From Prostheceraeus crozeri (Eukaryota; Platyhelminthes; Polycladida; Euryleptidae), in assembly GCA_907163375.1 (NCBI GenBank), contig CAJQUW010014796.1, positions 62,001 to 126,000 on the forward strand: a stretch of DNA of 64,000 nt, read 5' to 3'. The notes under the pieces were generated by a model, which ran no database searches, was not told the origin of the DNA, and was given only the letters and a program-made list of their open reading frames with translations. Made by a program: the position numbers and the translations under genes. Below, in pieces: positions 49,648-62,074 of the stretch (its first letter is position 1; each line of letters starts with the position of its first letter).

Positions 49648-50930
49648 CCCGATTAACCAAATTCAATGGCACTCTATGGTATTCTATGACACGCAATGGG
49701 AATGCCATAGCACACCTTAACGTTCAATCGAACTCTATTGGATCCAATTGCAATGGAAGTGGGAAAATATGAGTGCCATAGAAGCTATCCAAAAGAAGCA
49801 GACGCGCAGCGACAGTTTTGACTCCGTAATCTGACTTTGTCCAATGATATTGCAACATTTGCATGTTCAGTATAATTTCAGATGCTTTTGACATGTGCAA
49901 CAGTCATTGTTAATCACATCCTTTGGTCGTGTCTCAGTGTCTCGTATTTTTATGAAAATCCGTCGTTTGTTGAATTAATCATCTTATCCGGTTTGTCTCA
50001 ACCATCACACCAATGGAGTAAGTTCAATTGAAACGAATTTATCATTTGTATAGTCCATCAGTCAAATCATCAAGTCCTCATTGTTTCAGCAATTCATTCG
50101 GGCACTGTTTTATTGAATTATGCAATTATTTAGATTTTTTGAGGTAGGAACTAGAACTACTGTATTATAAGATTTATGTAGACAGTCTTATCTATTCCTC
50201 GTTCTATTGTCGTATGTGTAAAGTAGACAGTTCAACAATACGTTCAAGTGCTATGCGATGTGTGCTATCACAGCACAAAAAATTATTGCAAATTTGAATA
50301 TTTTATTTAGATTTAATTATTCAGGATATTAATTAAAAAATCGTAGAACTTTCTAAGCGAAGACCTACGCATACATTTATGCTATAAGTCTTGAAGATAC
50401 GCTGTAATCACTTAAATGATGCAGCAGTTAGTTACATCGAAATTATAACAGAATTTCTCTTAATTTAGATTCCGGGGATATCTTTTGATTCCGCTTGTTT
50501 CATAGCTTTCTCACTGGCCCAAGCATATCATGTAAGTTATCTAGGGGTCTAGCAGTTAGTTCAAACAGCTGCGCAAATATCATCCAATGCTATACGCAAA
50601 GTTTTTAAGTAAACAATTTTGATTATGTTTTTAAATTTCAGTTAGGGTTGATCGGGTTCTTTCAACGAGTCTGCTGCGTCTTCTGAGAAATCCACGTTTG
50701 GTGAAATCCTCGAATCGGTGTTTTAAGCCATGAAGTAAGTTATCAAGTCCTCGGTGTTCTAACAATTTATACAATACTATCTGAAAGAATTATAGTCCAA
50801 TTATTTTTGGTCTTTTAGCTATCATTTAGAAAATCGCTTAGAAAAGTCACTTTCAAAACCTTTGATATGTATTCTATCAGGTTGACTACACTGTTAATTC
50901 TAAAGATTCTAAAGATTCTAAGATTTCCAA

Positions 50931-51275
50931 ATAGCAAGTTAGTGAAATTTCGACGGGCATTCATAAAATATCACTTTAAACACACTGATGCTGGCACCTG
51001 CAATATTTATATGATAATATGAAATTTAATATTTAAAAAAATAAAAATTTAATATAAAAAACTGCTTTTTGCAAACACAATGTAAATGGAATATGAAAAC
51101 ATTGCTTTCAATATCAAAAATCAAATAGGACTATTTAATTATTCTATTTACATTGTGTATGCAAAAAGAAGTTATTATTAATTATTGCAGGTGCACTTAC
51201 TTAGGCGATTTGCCAGCAGTGTGTTTAAAGTTATATTTAATGAATCGAAATTTCACTAACTTGCTAATTGCAAAT
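50931..51275. repeat. Inverted repeat, about 150-bp arms
   Basis: 'agcaagttagtgaaatttcg' near 50934 is matched by 'cgaaatttcactaacttgct' near 51247, and 'gcaaacacaatgtaaat' near 51072 by 'atttacattgtgtatgc' near 51148. The structure folds into a hairpin of about 130-150 pairs with a 60-base loop. No coding. Confidence 0.75.
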
Positions 51276-54200
51276 CCCAAATTTACCCAGTCATGGCTGC
51301 AACCTTAATTAGGGAGTTGTGTCGATCTTGAGAGATGTGAACTAGGCTTGCTGATGATTCCTGATTTTGGATGAAATAGCAGCTATTCAGATCTGTTTCA
51401 ATTATTTTCAACTGAGGATGCAACTCAATATTTAATTATTCTACCTCCCAACTTTAGGTAGATTATAATTGTTGTCATTATTCCAGTTCAGTCATAACAT
51501 TTTGCGATAGATAATGTGTTATAGTCATATTTCTCTGTTACAACATTAACAGTATTTTAACATAAGCTGTTCGCAATTCGTACATGTATTCATCTCAGAT
51601 CGACTAATTTCAGCAATCTTTTTTAATAGCATGATTAAAGATCAGACATGTCTTTCTTTCATATAAAAGAGACCAATTTTTTTTAAGCACCGGTGATAGA
51701 GTTGTCAATGCGGGTTCGTATCAGCAAATCCAATGTGCTAAATCAATGTATTTTTCTGAGAATTTACTTTTAATGAGTATTGGAAATAGTAAAAGAATTA
51801 TTCAAAAGTGTGTTTGTATTTCGGTTTATTCTCAAGAGCTAATTTCATTTCATAAAGATCAATCAATCATTTCAAGAGCTAGATGCAAAAGATATGGTGA
51901 TTAGTGTCTAAGGCTTTGCCTTTCGACTCAGGTATTGACTGCAGGCTTTAAATTTCAAATCAAGATGTTAATCTTTGTGTTATATTTAGTTTTGCTCGTT
52001 TTTGCCATAGCTAATGTTTTTAGATCAAATTTGTTGCTTGACATGTTTGGTGCTTGTAGATAGCTAATTGAGAAGTGTTTCAATTTCTTTGTTCTGATGT
52101 GAACGAGGCCGCTTTATACTGCCAATCCAAGTTTTGAAAAAAATCACATTTTTCTTCATAGAAATGAAGAAGGAAAAAACGAAGAGGAAATGATATTTGC
52201 AAGCATGGAAATTATGTGTTAAAAATCAGTTCTGTGAACTACTTGCTAAAAACATAATAATATATGAACTTACAGTGATTACGATTAAGCAATGATTCAC
52301 ATCTATATCAATCACATATCGATATGAATAACTCCACGTTTAAAAAATGTTCTTCATCAAAATATTGACCTCTGTAAAAAATATTATCAAAACTGAAGAC
52401 AAATGGATCCATTTTAGTTCGAAAATTAAAACCTGTAGTCAATTGTCAGATCAATTGTGAAGGGCTTGAACTAATTTTATACGAGTATGTGTTACGCAAT
52501 ATTTTGACTGGGAGTTGGGGAGAGTTGCGAAGTCAGCAGCACATGGCTTGAAGTCTCCCAGGACTTTGGGACCCAAAATTATATAATTTCATTTAGTTGC
52601 TTTCAGACATAATTTTGAAAGAATTTCATATTTTCATGCACTTTTCTGGATGGTTCAGATTTTGCGGATTTTCATATTTAATATACTGCTCCAGCAGTCT
52701 GATGAAAGATATCTTTCCACATGAATATCACTAATAAGATCAGGACTACGATTCAGTTCTGTGATCCTGAAATTATTAAATTAATACTTTTCATCTATTA
52801 ATACATTTCAAGACGGCTGCCTTAAATAAAGGAGTGTAAATTCCGATATTTAGTTGTTCTGATAGGAAATAGATCACTATCAAGCAGCGTCTTACGTGTG
52901 CAGTGGTGGTCAGAAGGAGGGGGATGCCGGGATGCACCCCCACCTGCCCAAAGTATTGTGATATAAAATATGAGCATTCAATTTATCAATTTAACATCAG
53001 CATGTTCTACATTTTAGCTTCCAAGCAATATTTGGCAATGTATCTGCAGTGAAATAGTACAAAAGTCGGACGGCGAAACGAACTCTATCTCGTTACATCA
53101 TTTCCGCTTATATCACTGATTTAGAGCTTATCAACTTAGAGACATGTAAAACCAAGGAATGTAGCAGCCTCCGCAATAGGTTTGTTTATCCTAGGCAGCT
53201 CAGATGTTGATGACCCGCTGTGATACTGCGTATCCTACATGATGCACTTGAATTAACAGATGTTCTGCCCATCAGCTCTGTGATGCAAGAAAGTTGACCA
53301 AGTGCTTTCAAATCCGTTCGACCCACGGACCGATATTTATTTGTATTGGTGAGACCGGAATTGAAATTAACGGCATTTGTCGGGAATCGGGATGCGACCT
53401 TGCAATAGAAGATGTTAAGAATTTCCTACTGTGGAGGTCATTGTGGGAATAGCGCATGATGAATAATGATATAAAACACATCAAAGCAGTGAATACTACG
53501 AGCTTATCTTAGCTTATAAGTTAGCACATTCGACAGATACTTCTGTTCCACTTTGTACTTATAATTATATTTCGGTTTTACGTCATCAAATCTTATTAAT
53601 TGATTAATTGAATAAGTGAAGAAATAGATCGTTAAAACGAGAGACTCTACAATTGAGAGTGTGTGTCGATCGCCAGCAAATAAGTGATGCTTCCTATATT
53701 TGTCTTTATGCATGTACATTATTAAGTATGCGTGATCCATTAATTTATTATTGAGATTAAATATGTACTAGCCATGATTACCCTTTCTTTGTTATTCCCA
53801 TGCTGCAATTCCCATCAAACTGAGGTGACCGACTTTTCAAAGAAACAAAGAAGAGAATCTATTCATAAGGATGATGAGTTGCTCTCTAAATAAGCATGTA
53901 TGGACCAAATGTAATGACAGAAATCTAATATCACCGCCACCACAGTATTTTAATTATCTATGAAGCTTGAATCCATGGTCCATAATATTTGAAATTATTT
54001 TAATTATGTGTTAAAATTAAAATTCACACTTGAATTTTAGTACAAACATGATAATCACCCTAATAAGTTTAACCTCTTTCCTTTTCATCTGATGCGGTTT
54101 TAGTAGGTGAAAGCATAAGAGCATAAATCTTATCTCTAATAATAGCAGTGCTTTCAAATCTAAAATTCTACCAGTATCGCAAGATGCTTATAAAAAGTTA

Positions 54201-54283
54201 GAAAAGACAATAACTTTACATACTTACACCTTGAATATACGCATGCATGCATGGAAACCAATATAGTCTAATGTTCCATAAAG

Positions 54284-54635
54284 TTTCATTTTACTTACTT
54301 ATTGTCAAAAGTTTATTTGTCTGCTCTCACTAGGTGTGACACGCAGACTGAATCAAACTAATTGAAACATGATTCCTGCTAGAGTATCGATCAAGCACTG
54401 GACAAGCAATCACGAAATGAATAAGTAGTAGCTAAAAAGTACATATGCAGAAAAATTACTAATAGGAAAAGAAGTGCATCGACAACTTGAATAAAAAGAA
54501 AGGACCATTGTCTGATCGATATTCTAGCAGGAATCATGTTTCAATCAGTTTGATTCATTCTGCGTGTCACAACTACTGAGAGCAGACGAAACGCAGTTGT
54601 GACAATAAACAAGTAAAATGAAACTTCTGACGATA
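54284..54635. repeat. Inverted repeat, about 120-bp arms
   Basis: 'aagtttcattttacttactt' followed by 'gtctgctctcactaggtgtg' and 'catgattcctgctag' is matched in reverse by 'ctagcaggaatcatgtttca', 'gtcacaactactgagagcag' and 'caagtaaaatgaaac'. The spacer is about 110 bases. It is a fold-back MITE nested in the 5.9-kb insertion. Confidence 0.8.
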
Positions 54636-55551
54636 TTTTTCATCCGCAAGATCACAGCGGGGCGCATTTGCATTATTATGTTATAATCCTATATTAATAA
54701 CATAAATCTCCAATACAAGAAACATAGCAATTATCAAATACTCTTCAATTGCAATATTTTGCATTATTTTTCATTTAAATGAAGTTTATCTGCCTATATG
54801 CAGAACGTCTATGTTCCATCATCAGCTTATCATTTATCGCATATTTATAATGTATTTCCTGTTTGTTGCAGATCAACTCCTACTACATTTCCCAATGGAA
54901 GAGAAAGAAATATGGTGAATGATTTCTGAGAAACTTTTCATCGAAGCAAGTGTTCAAACGGCTAAAAAGAGAAGATATTAAAAATCATTGGCTGTTTTTT
55001 GAATTAATGGCGTTTTGTGAATGATCATGAAATTAGCTAAAAAATAATGCTCCATAGTGTGATTGATTCTCAAACTATTTTATTTTAAATCTGGGCCGGA
55101 CTTTCACCGACATGTCAAGGGGATCGAAAGTGAAAGGTGCAAATACCTCATGCATGTTGTCTTTAAATTGACATTATCACAATTGCTAAACTAAACTGAT
55201 TATTCTTTACAATCATGATCACATAAAGCGTCAGTATGTCGCGGAAAGGTTTAGACACGCTGTTGCATTAGGAGCTGCCATGAAAACTGAATTTCCCAAA
55301 ATTCTATGGGACAGAAGTTCGATAGAACAGGATTTCCCGAAATTCGATAGGACAGGATTTCCCACAAGTCTATGGGACAAATTAGTCCCACAGGGAATAG
55401 GATCAAAGTTCCCCAAAATTCAATGGGACAAAACATTTCAACAGTGCCATAGAATAGAGTTCCATAGCAATAGCACTACCCGCTATAGGAAAATTACAAT
55501 AATTCCGTAGGACGTTTCCTATAGGAGTGCCATAGAATTGGTTAATTTTGG

Positions 55552-56758
55552 TCTTCGAATCTGGGTTGAATTGACTAGAGTTCGAGCATACAAGTATAAA
55601 CTCGTTATCTATCGACAGCGGTCTACATGTACATGAAATTTCACAACAGACTCGTAATATGACAATTTTCGCAACCTCTAATGTCTAATCAAAATTGCGA
55701 GTCATATTCTAATGATTGCATATCTTAACGTCATCAGTTTTATGTGTTGTAGAATGTTTTGCATGTGCACAACATTCTGAGCAACAAAATTTCTGTTTTT
55801 TTATGCAAAAATGTACATCTAAGCAGGCATCGCTTAATTTTTCAAAAATCAATATTTTAAAAAAAACAATTGAAATGAAACACTAGGAAATTGGACTTTT
55901 CTTGTATAAGAGATATAATATGTTTTTGTTGTAGGTCAAGAGCAATTTTCCGTAAGCACACGCATAGTTGGCGAAGACTTCCAACCCCATGAATATTTTG
56001 TTGGCTTCTACGCTTGCGTGGATAGCAGTGCAGCAAGTTTGACGACAGCAATTTTGGACATTCTCACACGCTTCAACATCGATAAAAGTCGATTGATCGG
56101 ACATTGTTTTGATGGAGCAAATGTAATGAAAGGTAAAATCAGTGGAGTTCAAGCTAGACTCAAAGAAGTTTGCTCTCACTCGCACTACGTACATTGTGCC
56201 AATCACTCTCTTGATCTTGTACTTCAAGAAGTAGCGTCCGAAATTCCCCTGATTGGCTTAGTGCTGGACTTCCTTCATCAGTGCGCCACGATCATAAAAA
56301 ACCCTACAAACGCCGGAAGCAATGGGAGAACCTATGGCGAAGAACCTATCATCACCATACCAGTGATATGCCAGACTCGATGGGCAATTCGTCACAAAGC
56401 AATTCTTCGGGGTATTTTGTCATACAGCAAGCTTCAGTGTCTTCTATTGGCGCTATCAAAAGATTCTTCACTCAAGCCTTTGGTTCGGTCAACAGCTGAT
56501 GGTCTACTAAGGAAGTCACAAAAATTCGAAATAGTGTTCAGATTGCACGCTGCGTCTGCGATATTTAGTCCCTGTGAGAAACTTGCGATTGCTTTGCAGT
56601 CGAAAAGTGCTACAGTAGCAGAGAGTGTTATGGCTGCGGAAAACTATTGTAAGTTTGAGATTATCGTCTTCAAACCCACTATTGTCTTCATTGCCACGAT
56701 GACAATCTAACAATACTGACAAAGAACATACGCGAGAAAAAGACTCCACGCCGTCTGC
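55552..56758 (+). repeat. 1.2-kb direct repeat of hAT sequence, copy B
   Basis: Second copy of the segment at 48440-49647. It starts directly after the right end of the 5.9-kb insertion, and unlike copy A it continues into the rest of the hAT gene. Confidence 0.95.
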
Positions 56759-57347
56759 GTCACACGGATCACCCAGAGGAATCAGAGTTATACCTTGAGG
56801 CAGCTCTTAAGAGACAATTCTTTGAAACTGTTGATTTAGTGAATTAGTTTAACCAGCCAGGAATGAAGCTTGCTGGTGCTCGCGAAGAATTCATCATCGA
56901 TACAGTCCGCGGAGAGAGTATGGATTCTTATGTGGAACTAGAACTTCCAGGGTGGATTTCAGTGTCCGAACTGCGAGTAGAGCAACCCATTTTCAAATCA
57001 TTCTGGCATTCAGAAAGTCCTCCTCGATCTTTGATTGACGTCATAGTCAAAGTAAGAAGTTTGGGCTTATCATCAATGGCCATGATACCAACTTTCGCAA
57101 GACTGATTCAACTTTGTGTGACTTCACCGGCTTCTGCCGCCAATTGCGAGAGGTCGTTCAGCACTCTCAGACGGCTGAAGACCTGGACCCGCAATAGGAT
57201 GACGCAGAAGAGATTGACCTAGTTGGCGGTCATACACACTCATAAAGAGCTTCTGGATGAGATTGACCAGCAAACCTTTATGAAAGACTTCGCCAGAAAA
57301 ACCGCAGAACGGCGCATTGTTTTTGGTGACTTTCAGTAGAGCCGCAC
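55934..57347 (+). pseudogene. hAT transposase (DUF4371/ZMYM type), exon 2 copy B and C-terminus
   Basis: The frame from 55934 (open from the ATG at 56018 to 56710) carries GHCFDGANVMKGKISGVQAR, YVHCANHSLDLVLQEV, ITIPVICQTRWAIRHKAILR (the conserved TRW block) and a long helical region. After a stop at 56710, further frames continue with KKTPRRLRHT, LEAALKRQFFETVD and then 56863-57222, which holds VTSPASAANCERSFSTLRRL and KTWTRNRMTQKRLT, the dimerisation block. One more stop separates LAVIHTHKELLDEIDQQTFM and RRIVFGDFQ, the true C-terminus near 57345. At least three disruptions, so inactive. An AATAAA is seen near 57391. Confidence 0.9.
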
Positions 57348-57847
57348 ACAGATGTCTTTTTTTATTATGTTGAATTTTACACGAATAAATTTAAACCAGT
57401 AATGCGATGGATAAGAGAGTTTTGCAAAGCAATGGTATTTGAAATGGCATAATTCTTCACTTCAGTCATGTGGAAACAAATGTATCAATGGAATAATTCC
57501 ATAATTACTTCATTCAGATATGTTCGTAATCTAAGCAAGATGTATTAGAATAAATTCAATTTAAAAAGCAAACACATATACAGTGATGTGAATGAAATTA
57601 CAAGATAATTAAAGTTGATGCAAATATTCAGTAAGGCAGTCAATGAATTCCAATTTTGCTCCATTCATGATTCCAAGAGTCGGACTTTAACATTCTTTAG
57701 GTTTTATTACTTTTATTTCATCATCTATATTATCATTAATTTTCGGTAGGCCTACCATACTCCAGCTTTATTGATTATGAATGTCTATTATGCAATTTTA
57801 GTTAAACTTACATCGCAAGATTTTTAGTGCACCGGAATATAGCTAAT
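57348..57847. other. 3' flank of the hAT, no gene seen
   Basis: 500 AT-rich bases. The hAT right terminus should lie here or shortly beyond but was not identified. Confidence 0.4.
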
Positions 57848-58054
57848 TCAAGACTTTAATTCTCGTAATCCTCTATTCCCCTCCAAACTACCGATTTCTC
57901 TTTCTTCTACTGCCGAAGAATACTTTGGTTTCCGTCGGAAATGCAGTAGTTGACATGTGTTATGCGTACGATAGTGCTCCGAGAGCCCCAGAAATTTATC
58001 CCCCCTATCAAAAAATCGCCTGTTTCTGATACATTGCTTCTCTTTGCAAATCAC
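57848..58054 (-). pseudogene. Harbinger transposase N-terminal remnant
   Basis: The 68-residue frame has CIRNRRFFDRGDKFLGLSE, which parallels SRIRNQRRFFDRIDPLLQLT at the start of the HARBI1-like protein at 25935-26456. Position and strand also agree: minus strand, about 0.3 kb inside the right terminal repeat. The rest of the transposase is not visible. It supports assigning the 12.6-kb insertion to PIF/Harbinger. Confidence 0.55.
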
Positions 58055-59253
58055 AGTTTCCTATATCTGCCTTCAGATGTCATTTCACGTTGCTCTAATT
58101 TTAGAATAGTCTCGCGGCTCATGGAAGACGGCTGATGGAAATGAACTCCTTCAGTCGCATAATTTCATGCCTTCTGTCCGATGGATGACGCCTTATGACT
58201 TTTCCTGTTTGACACCTTGATGGAAGATGACTTATGGCTGATGACTTTTTCTGTGTGATAGGTTGTCTTCTTTTCTACATGCAATTAAAGGGAAACCCCA
58301 AATGGAAGATGGAAGATAGAAGACACCTCTTCCTGTGTGACAGCGGCCTTAGGTTTCCATCAGCACATCGACGCTGGAAATCATCGACGGCGTCGATGTG
58401 ATGACAGTTTGTGCTATTTTTGAAGGATAGAGTCAAGTCAAGGGGTCGAATGACAAATCCAATTGTGCCATTATGGAAGCCTGAGGGAAGGCCATTTATC
58501 AGGAAAATATTTAGATCCTTTGAACATTTCCTCTGGTTGGGAGATCACAATAAGCAGTCGTCGATGTAAGACGAATTGTGGTCACTTATATGATGCAACA
58601 TCAGTGAACGTTAGCTAGGCAACTTTTGATCTTCAATTAAAACCAGTTAAGCATTCTTCATGTATTAAGCTTCGTTTGAATTGAAACATATAATCCGAAT
58701 TTAGAGGCGTCCATGTGATGACGAAAACGACGTCGATGTGATGGCGGAATGTTGTGAAAAACTTTGTCGACGTGCAGCCCTAAATTCAATGAGCTTGATT
58801 TCTCTGTTCTCGATATTTCTTTGAGGAAATGGTGATAAGGGTTCTTCGAGCCAAAGTCCGGTTAAATATGCCACGTTCATTTGCTGTATCGGTACAGCAA
58901 TCCAAAAAAGTATTGCACAAATGGGGCTTTTGAATTTCAAGCGAATTTTTGTCAAAAATCTTGCATGAAGATAGACTTTTGGTTGAGGAAACGAAAATCA
59001 ATTGAATGGTGTGTTGAACTTTGAAAATAGACCTACATTTTGGCGACAAAATGCAAAAGACAGGAAACACTCTAAAAAAACACTAAAATATCTGGATTTT
59101 ACCATGAAATGACAATCTTTTAAAATTTCCCCAGTTTGTAGATGCATGGACAGCTAGAAATCTAGGTGATGGTATTCTAGCTGTCCATGGTAGATGCTAC
59201 TTAAATGCAACCTTCGGCGGTTTTCATTATCAACTGTTTGCATATGTTCATAA

Positions 59254-59959
59254 CAGTGTTTCCCACCCTTTTTGTCTTTTAGCACCACTTGAGATCTTAC
59301 ACGTTCACCGCGTCACTTCGTCTCAAAGAAATTCAAATTACGTTAGGAAAGATATAATTCTTTTTTATTTCAAAGAAATTTATGTCTGAGAACAAAGCAA
59401 GCGTTAAACAAAGAACAGTCATTCGATAAGTTGGGAATGTTTCTTCTTCGAAACAAATGAAAATAATTAATTTCATACCAGTAACTTCAAATATATGTCC
59501 AATTCATTTGGCTTGCCAAAGTAGAATGTAAATTTCTATGCCACAAGCAAATTCAAAATGCGTGATTTTGGCTTGTTGAGCCTCAAGCATTATCTAAAAT
59601 GCATGGTGTTGTTAAGTCGATTTTGACCTGTCAGGCGCTCAACAGATATGTCATTGCATTCGCCTGTGCAGCATTAATATCTAAGCAACTTGATACAAAG
59701 TTTGAAGTGACAAGATGAAATCTGTGCACAAGACAAGTCTTCGTCATGAGACTATGAAAAATTATAAATTGCAACGAATTTTGTCATTGATCAAATTTTC
59801 TCAAGCTGAACAACACTTTTGCTAATAGATTGGGTGTGATATGAATATATTGAATTGTCATCATGATGCATATAGCCTACTACGGACAGTTGCCGCGTAC
59901 TGTATGATAAGCCCTCGCGTACCACTAGTGGTGCGCGTACCACAGGTTGGGAACCTCTG
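59254..59959. mobile_element. hAT-type MITE (CAGTGTTTCCCACC ends)
   Basis: The left end 'cagtgtttcccacccttttt' and the complement of 'gttgggaacctctg' (cagaggttcccaac) match the CAGnGnTTCCCAACC ends of Charlie-like hAT elements. The right subterminal zone has 'gcgtaccactagtggtgcgc' and 'gcgtaccaca'. Flanking 8-mers do not match (ttcataa type against tcttagat). No coding. Confidence 0.65.
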
Positions 59960-60429
59960 TCTTAGATGGATGGAAAGACGTAGCCTGAGGGGAACTTGTG
60001 GGGAGCCAAGTTGACAATTACCCTTTACACCTCATTGTCATGTTTCATATTGCCATTCAAGATAGGTCTATAACATGCTGTACTATTTTGCGATCACATC
60101 ATCGTGATATTTTCATGATAGGCACCAGTAACGGCATTTAATCCACTGAACAGCACTAAAATGCGTTGACAAAATCCAACATTAGGTCTATAGCATTTGA
60201 GTGCAGCATGAAAAAGATATTCTTAAGGCATTGGAATTAGCCAATTGCAACCTATGTTGTGTTCTTCATTAAATTTCAATGGAGATTTTACGTATAAAGT
60301 TCGATCCACCTAGGTCTAGGTATATTTGCATGCCTGAAGAGATTCCTATGGTCTAGACTTGATAGACTGTGTGAGACTTTTTAAAGAATAATATCAACCT
60401 TTATGTAAGTATCAGCTACATGTATTGTA

Positions 60430-62074
60430 TTGGGTTGTCGCAGTAAAAACGGCGTTTTCATTTCAAAATTAATTTTCAATATATTTCTACGTTTCATGGT
60501 GCAAATGTTATTTATGTATTGCTAGGATAATCAAGTTTATTCACATAGAATACAATAACAGCTAGAGAATTGATGTCTTTGGTTTGATTGTCAAATCACA
60601 ATGAGGGTGAAGGTCAACTCCAGTAAAGATATCTACAAAATTGCATTCTCCCGCAATAAATTTCAAATTCCATAGCTTACAGTCAATTGAATAAACAAAG
60701 GTGGTTGAATAAAGTTGCCGACTAGAGACTGCAATTAACATATTAAATCACTACGGAGCAATGGAATGAAGTGTACAGAAATGCACAATATCATTCATCA
60801 CAGTTGCTTGGGGCAACGTAATAAGTCGTCGGAGAGTTCAGGCCGAAGGTGATCGTGAGGATTTCTCAAGAAAATCAGGTAGCGGACGAGCAAAATCTGA
60901 TCAAAGAAAGACACACAACGAACTGATAAAAAATGATATCGAAGAACTTGATGGCAAGATAACTATACGAGAACTAGCTGCAAGATATGGCTTATCAAAA
61001 GACACGGTGCATCGTATTATCGTTGAAGATATCGGCTTCGTCTCTGACAATCTGACAAATGGGTGTCACATTTTCTGACCGATACCAATAAACAACACCG
61101 TATCATGTGTTGTGGAGATGCTTCGAGTATTTAATGAAACACGAAACATCAAGCGATTTATGGTAATAACAGATGAAAAATGGTTTTACGCTACACCTTT
61201 GGAAAATGCAAAAACACGTTTATCATGGGTTCTTCCTGGTGGTGACCGACAACAAATTCCCAAAAGAACCATATTTGATAAAAAGTTTTTGGTGTTGATG
61301 CCTCTCAATTTCAATGGTCTGTCCTACTTCTCAATCCTTGATGATGGTATTACTGTAAATTCGACTGTTTATTGTGACTTTTTAAGTGAGGCATTCTTAT
61401 CATTCAATACGTATGAATTAATCCAAGAAAGAAAATCAATTCCTGTAGAAAATGCTATTCATTCTCATGACAATGCTAGACCTCATGTCTCTAAAGAAAC
61501 TATCACATTTCTCACAAGAAAATATCACAACGCTCAAACAATCGCCTTACTCACCCAATGTTAACCTTTGTGATGGATCTATTTTTCCTACGCTTGAGAT
61601 GAGGCGCTCTAGAACAGCTTTCAATACAACAGATGATCTGCATGGATTTCTAACAGTCAACATGGCTACAATGACAAGGGAGATCATGGAACACGAATTC
61701 GAAATGCTGAATTCCAAGTGCCAGAATATAATTGATAATAGGCCTAATGGTGACTGCTGTTAATTAACATTTCAGAAGAAATACGTTTTTGGATGACAAA
61801 AGTTGTTACTAACTTGCATATGCAATAATGAAATTTAATAACATTTGAATGGTTATTAAATTTATAGAAATTATAAAGCAGCTAGTTGTTGTTATTTGTC
61901 ATTAGCTTAATTGAATTAAGGGAGGTGTTAGAGTGTAAAGTAGTTTATGTAAGTATACTTTCTCATTGAGGCAGCGTGTGGGCCATTGTAGAATCTAAAT
62001 AAGAAACATAAATAATAGTTAATAGACAAACAATTGAAAAATAAAACAACGCTGTTTTTTCTGCGACAACCCAA
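60430..62074 (+). mobile_element. mariner-type element with TA target duplication
   Basis: The terminal repeats 'ttgggttgtcgcagtaaaaa' and the complement of 'ttgggttgtcgcagaaaaaa' are flanked by TA on both sides (60428-60429 and 62075-62076). 1645 bases. Copy 1 of the duplication lacks it at the matching point near 44013. Confidence 0.93.
60785..61763 (+). pseudogene. mariner transposase, frameshifted
   Basis: The N-terminal part reads KSGSGRAKSDQRKTHNELIK and ITIRELAARYGLSKDTVHRI, a helix-turn-helix with a GRxK-type linker. The central frame 61112-61564 holds MVITDEKWFYATPLENAKTR (first Asp), and IHSHDNARPHVSKETITFL (second Asp). The last catalytic block, SPYSPNVNLCDGSIFPTLEM, lies in a second frame that ends MTREIMEHEFEMLNSKCQN at 61763. 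About 33-34 residues separate the second and third Asp, consistent with DD34D. At least two frameshifts (near 61060-61110 and near 61545) make it inactive. Confidence 0.88.

Larger units (their letters stand above)
49791..55279. other. Interior of the 5.9-kb insertion, no genes seen
   Basis: 5.5 kb of AT-rich DNA with two inverted-repeat structures (listed separately). 'cctcgaatcggtgttttaag'-like and 'catcaagtcctca(tt/gg)tgttt' phrases recur near 50060 and 50740 with 'gaaatccacgtttg' against 'gaaaatccgtcgtttgt' near 49950 and 50690, hinting at an old tandem duplication of about 700 bases. No coding motif. Confidence 0.45.
49652..55546. mobile_element. 5.9-kb AT-rich insertion with word-array ends, inside the hAT
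   Basis: The ends are 'attaaccaaattcaatggca' (49652) and the complement of 'attaaccaattctatggcac' (55546). Word arrays ('atgccatag', 'ctatggtattctatg') fill 49652-49790, and ('tatgggacaaa', 'gaatttccc', 'gtgccatagaat') fill 55280-55546. No transposase or other gene was recognised between them. It is flanked by 1.2-kb direct repeats of hAT sequence instead of a short target duplication. Confidence 0.65.
45762..58348. mobile_element. 12.6-kb PIF/Harbinger-type insertion with TTA target duplication
   Basis: The ends are 'ggccgctgtcacacacagga' (45762) and the complement of 'ggccgctgtcacacaggaag' (58348), both followed inward by repeated 'gtcttccatcttccat' words. TTA flanks both sides (45759-45761 and 58349-58351). 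The uninterrupted paralogue at 62515-62535 shows a single TTA at this spot. A Harbinger transposase N-terminal remnant lies 0.3 kb inside the right end. Most of the interior is later insertions: a LINE fragment, a hAT, and the 5.9-kb element in that hAT. Confidence 0.85.
43725..59110 (+). repeat. Direct segmental duplication, copy 1 (interrupted)
   Basis: Three blocks (43725-44115, 45470-45761 and 58352-59110) match in order the two blocks of copy 2 (60085-60429 and 62077-63360). Landmarks are 'tattttgcgatcacat', 'gttgtgttcttcattaaatt', 'gtttgtgatcaacaatccga', 'ttttgaagtcggtgcactta' and 'gacggcgtcgatgtgatgac'. The gaps are a 1.35-kb insertion with repeat R2 and the 12.6-kb Harbinger-type insertion. 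Divergence between the copies is substantial, perhaps 20 percent. Confidence 0.85.

Noticed and set aside
48440-56758. Long terminal repeats of a retroelement (two 1.2-kb direct repeats around 5.9 kb)
   Set aside because: The repeats encode part of a hAT transposase and intron, lack TG...CA ends, and no gag or pol lies between them.
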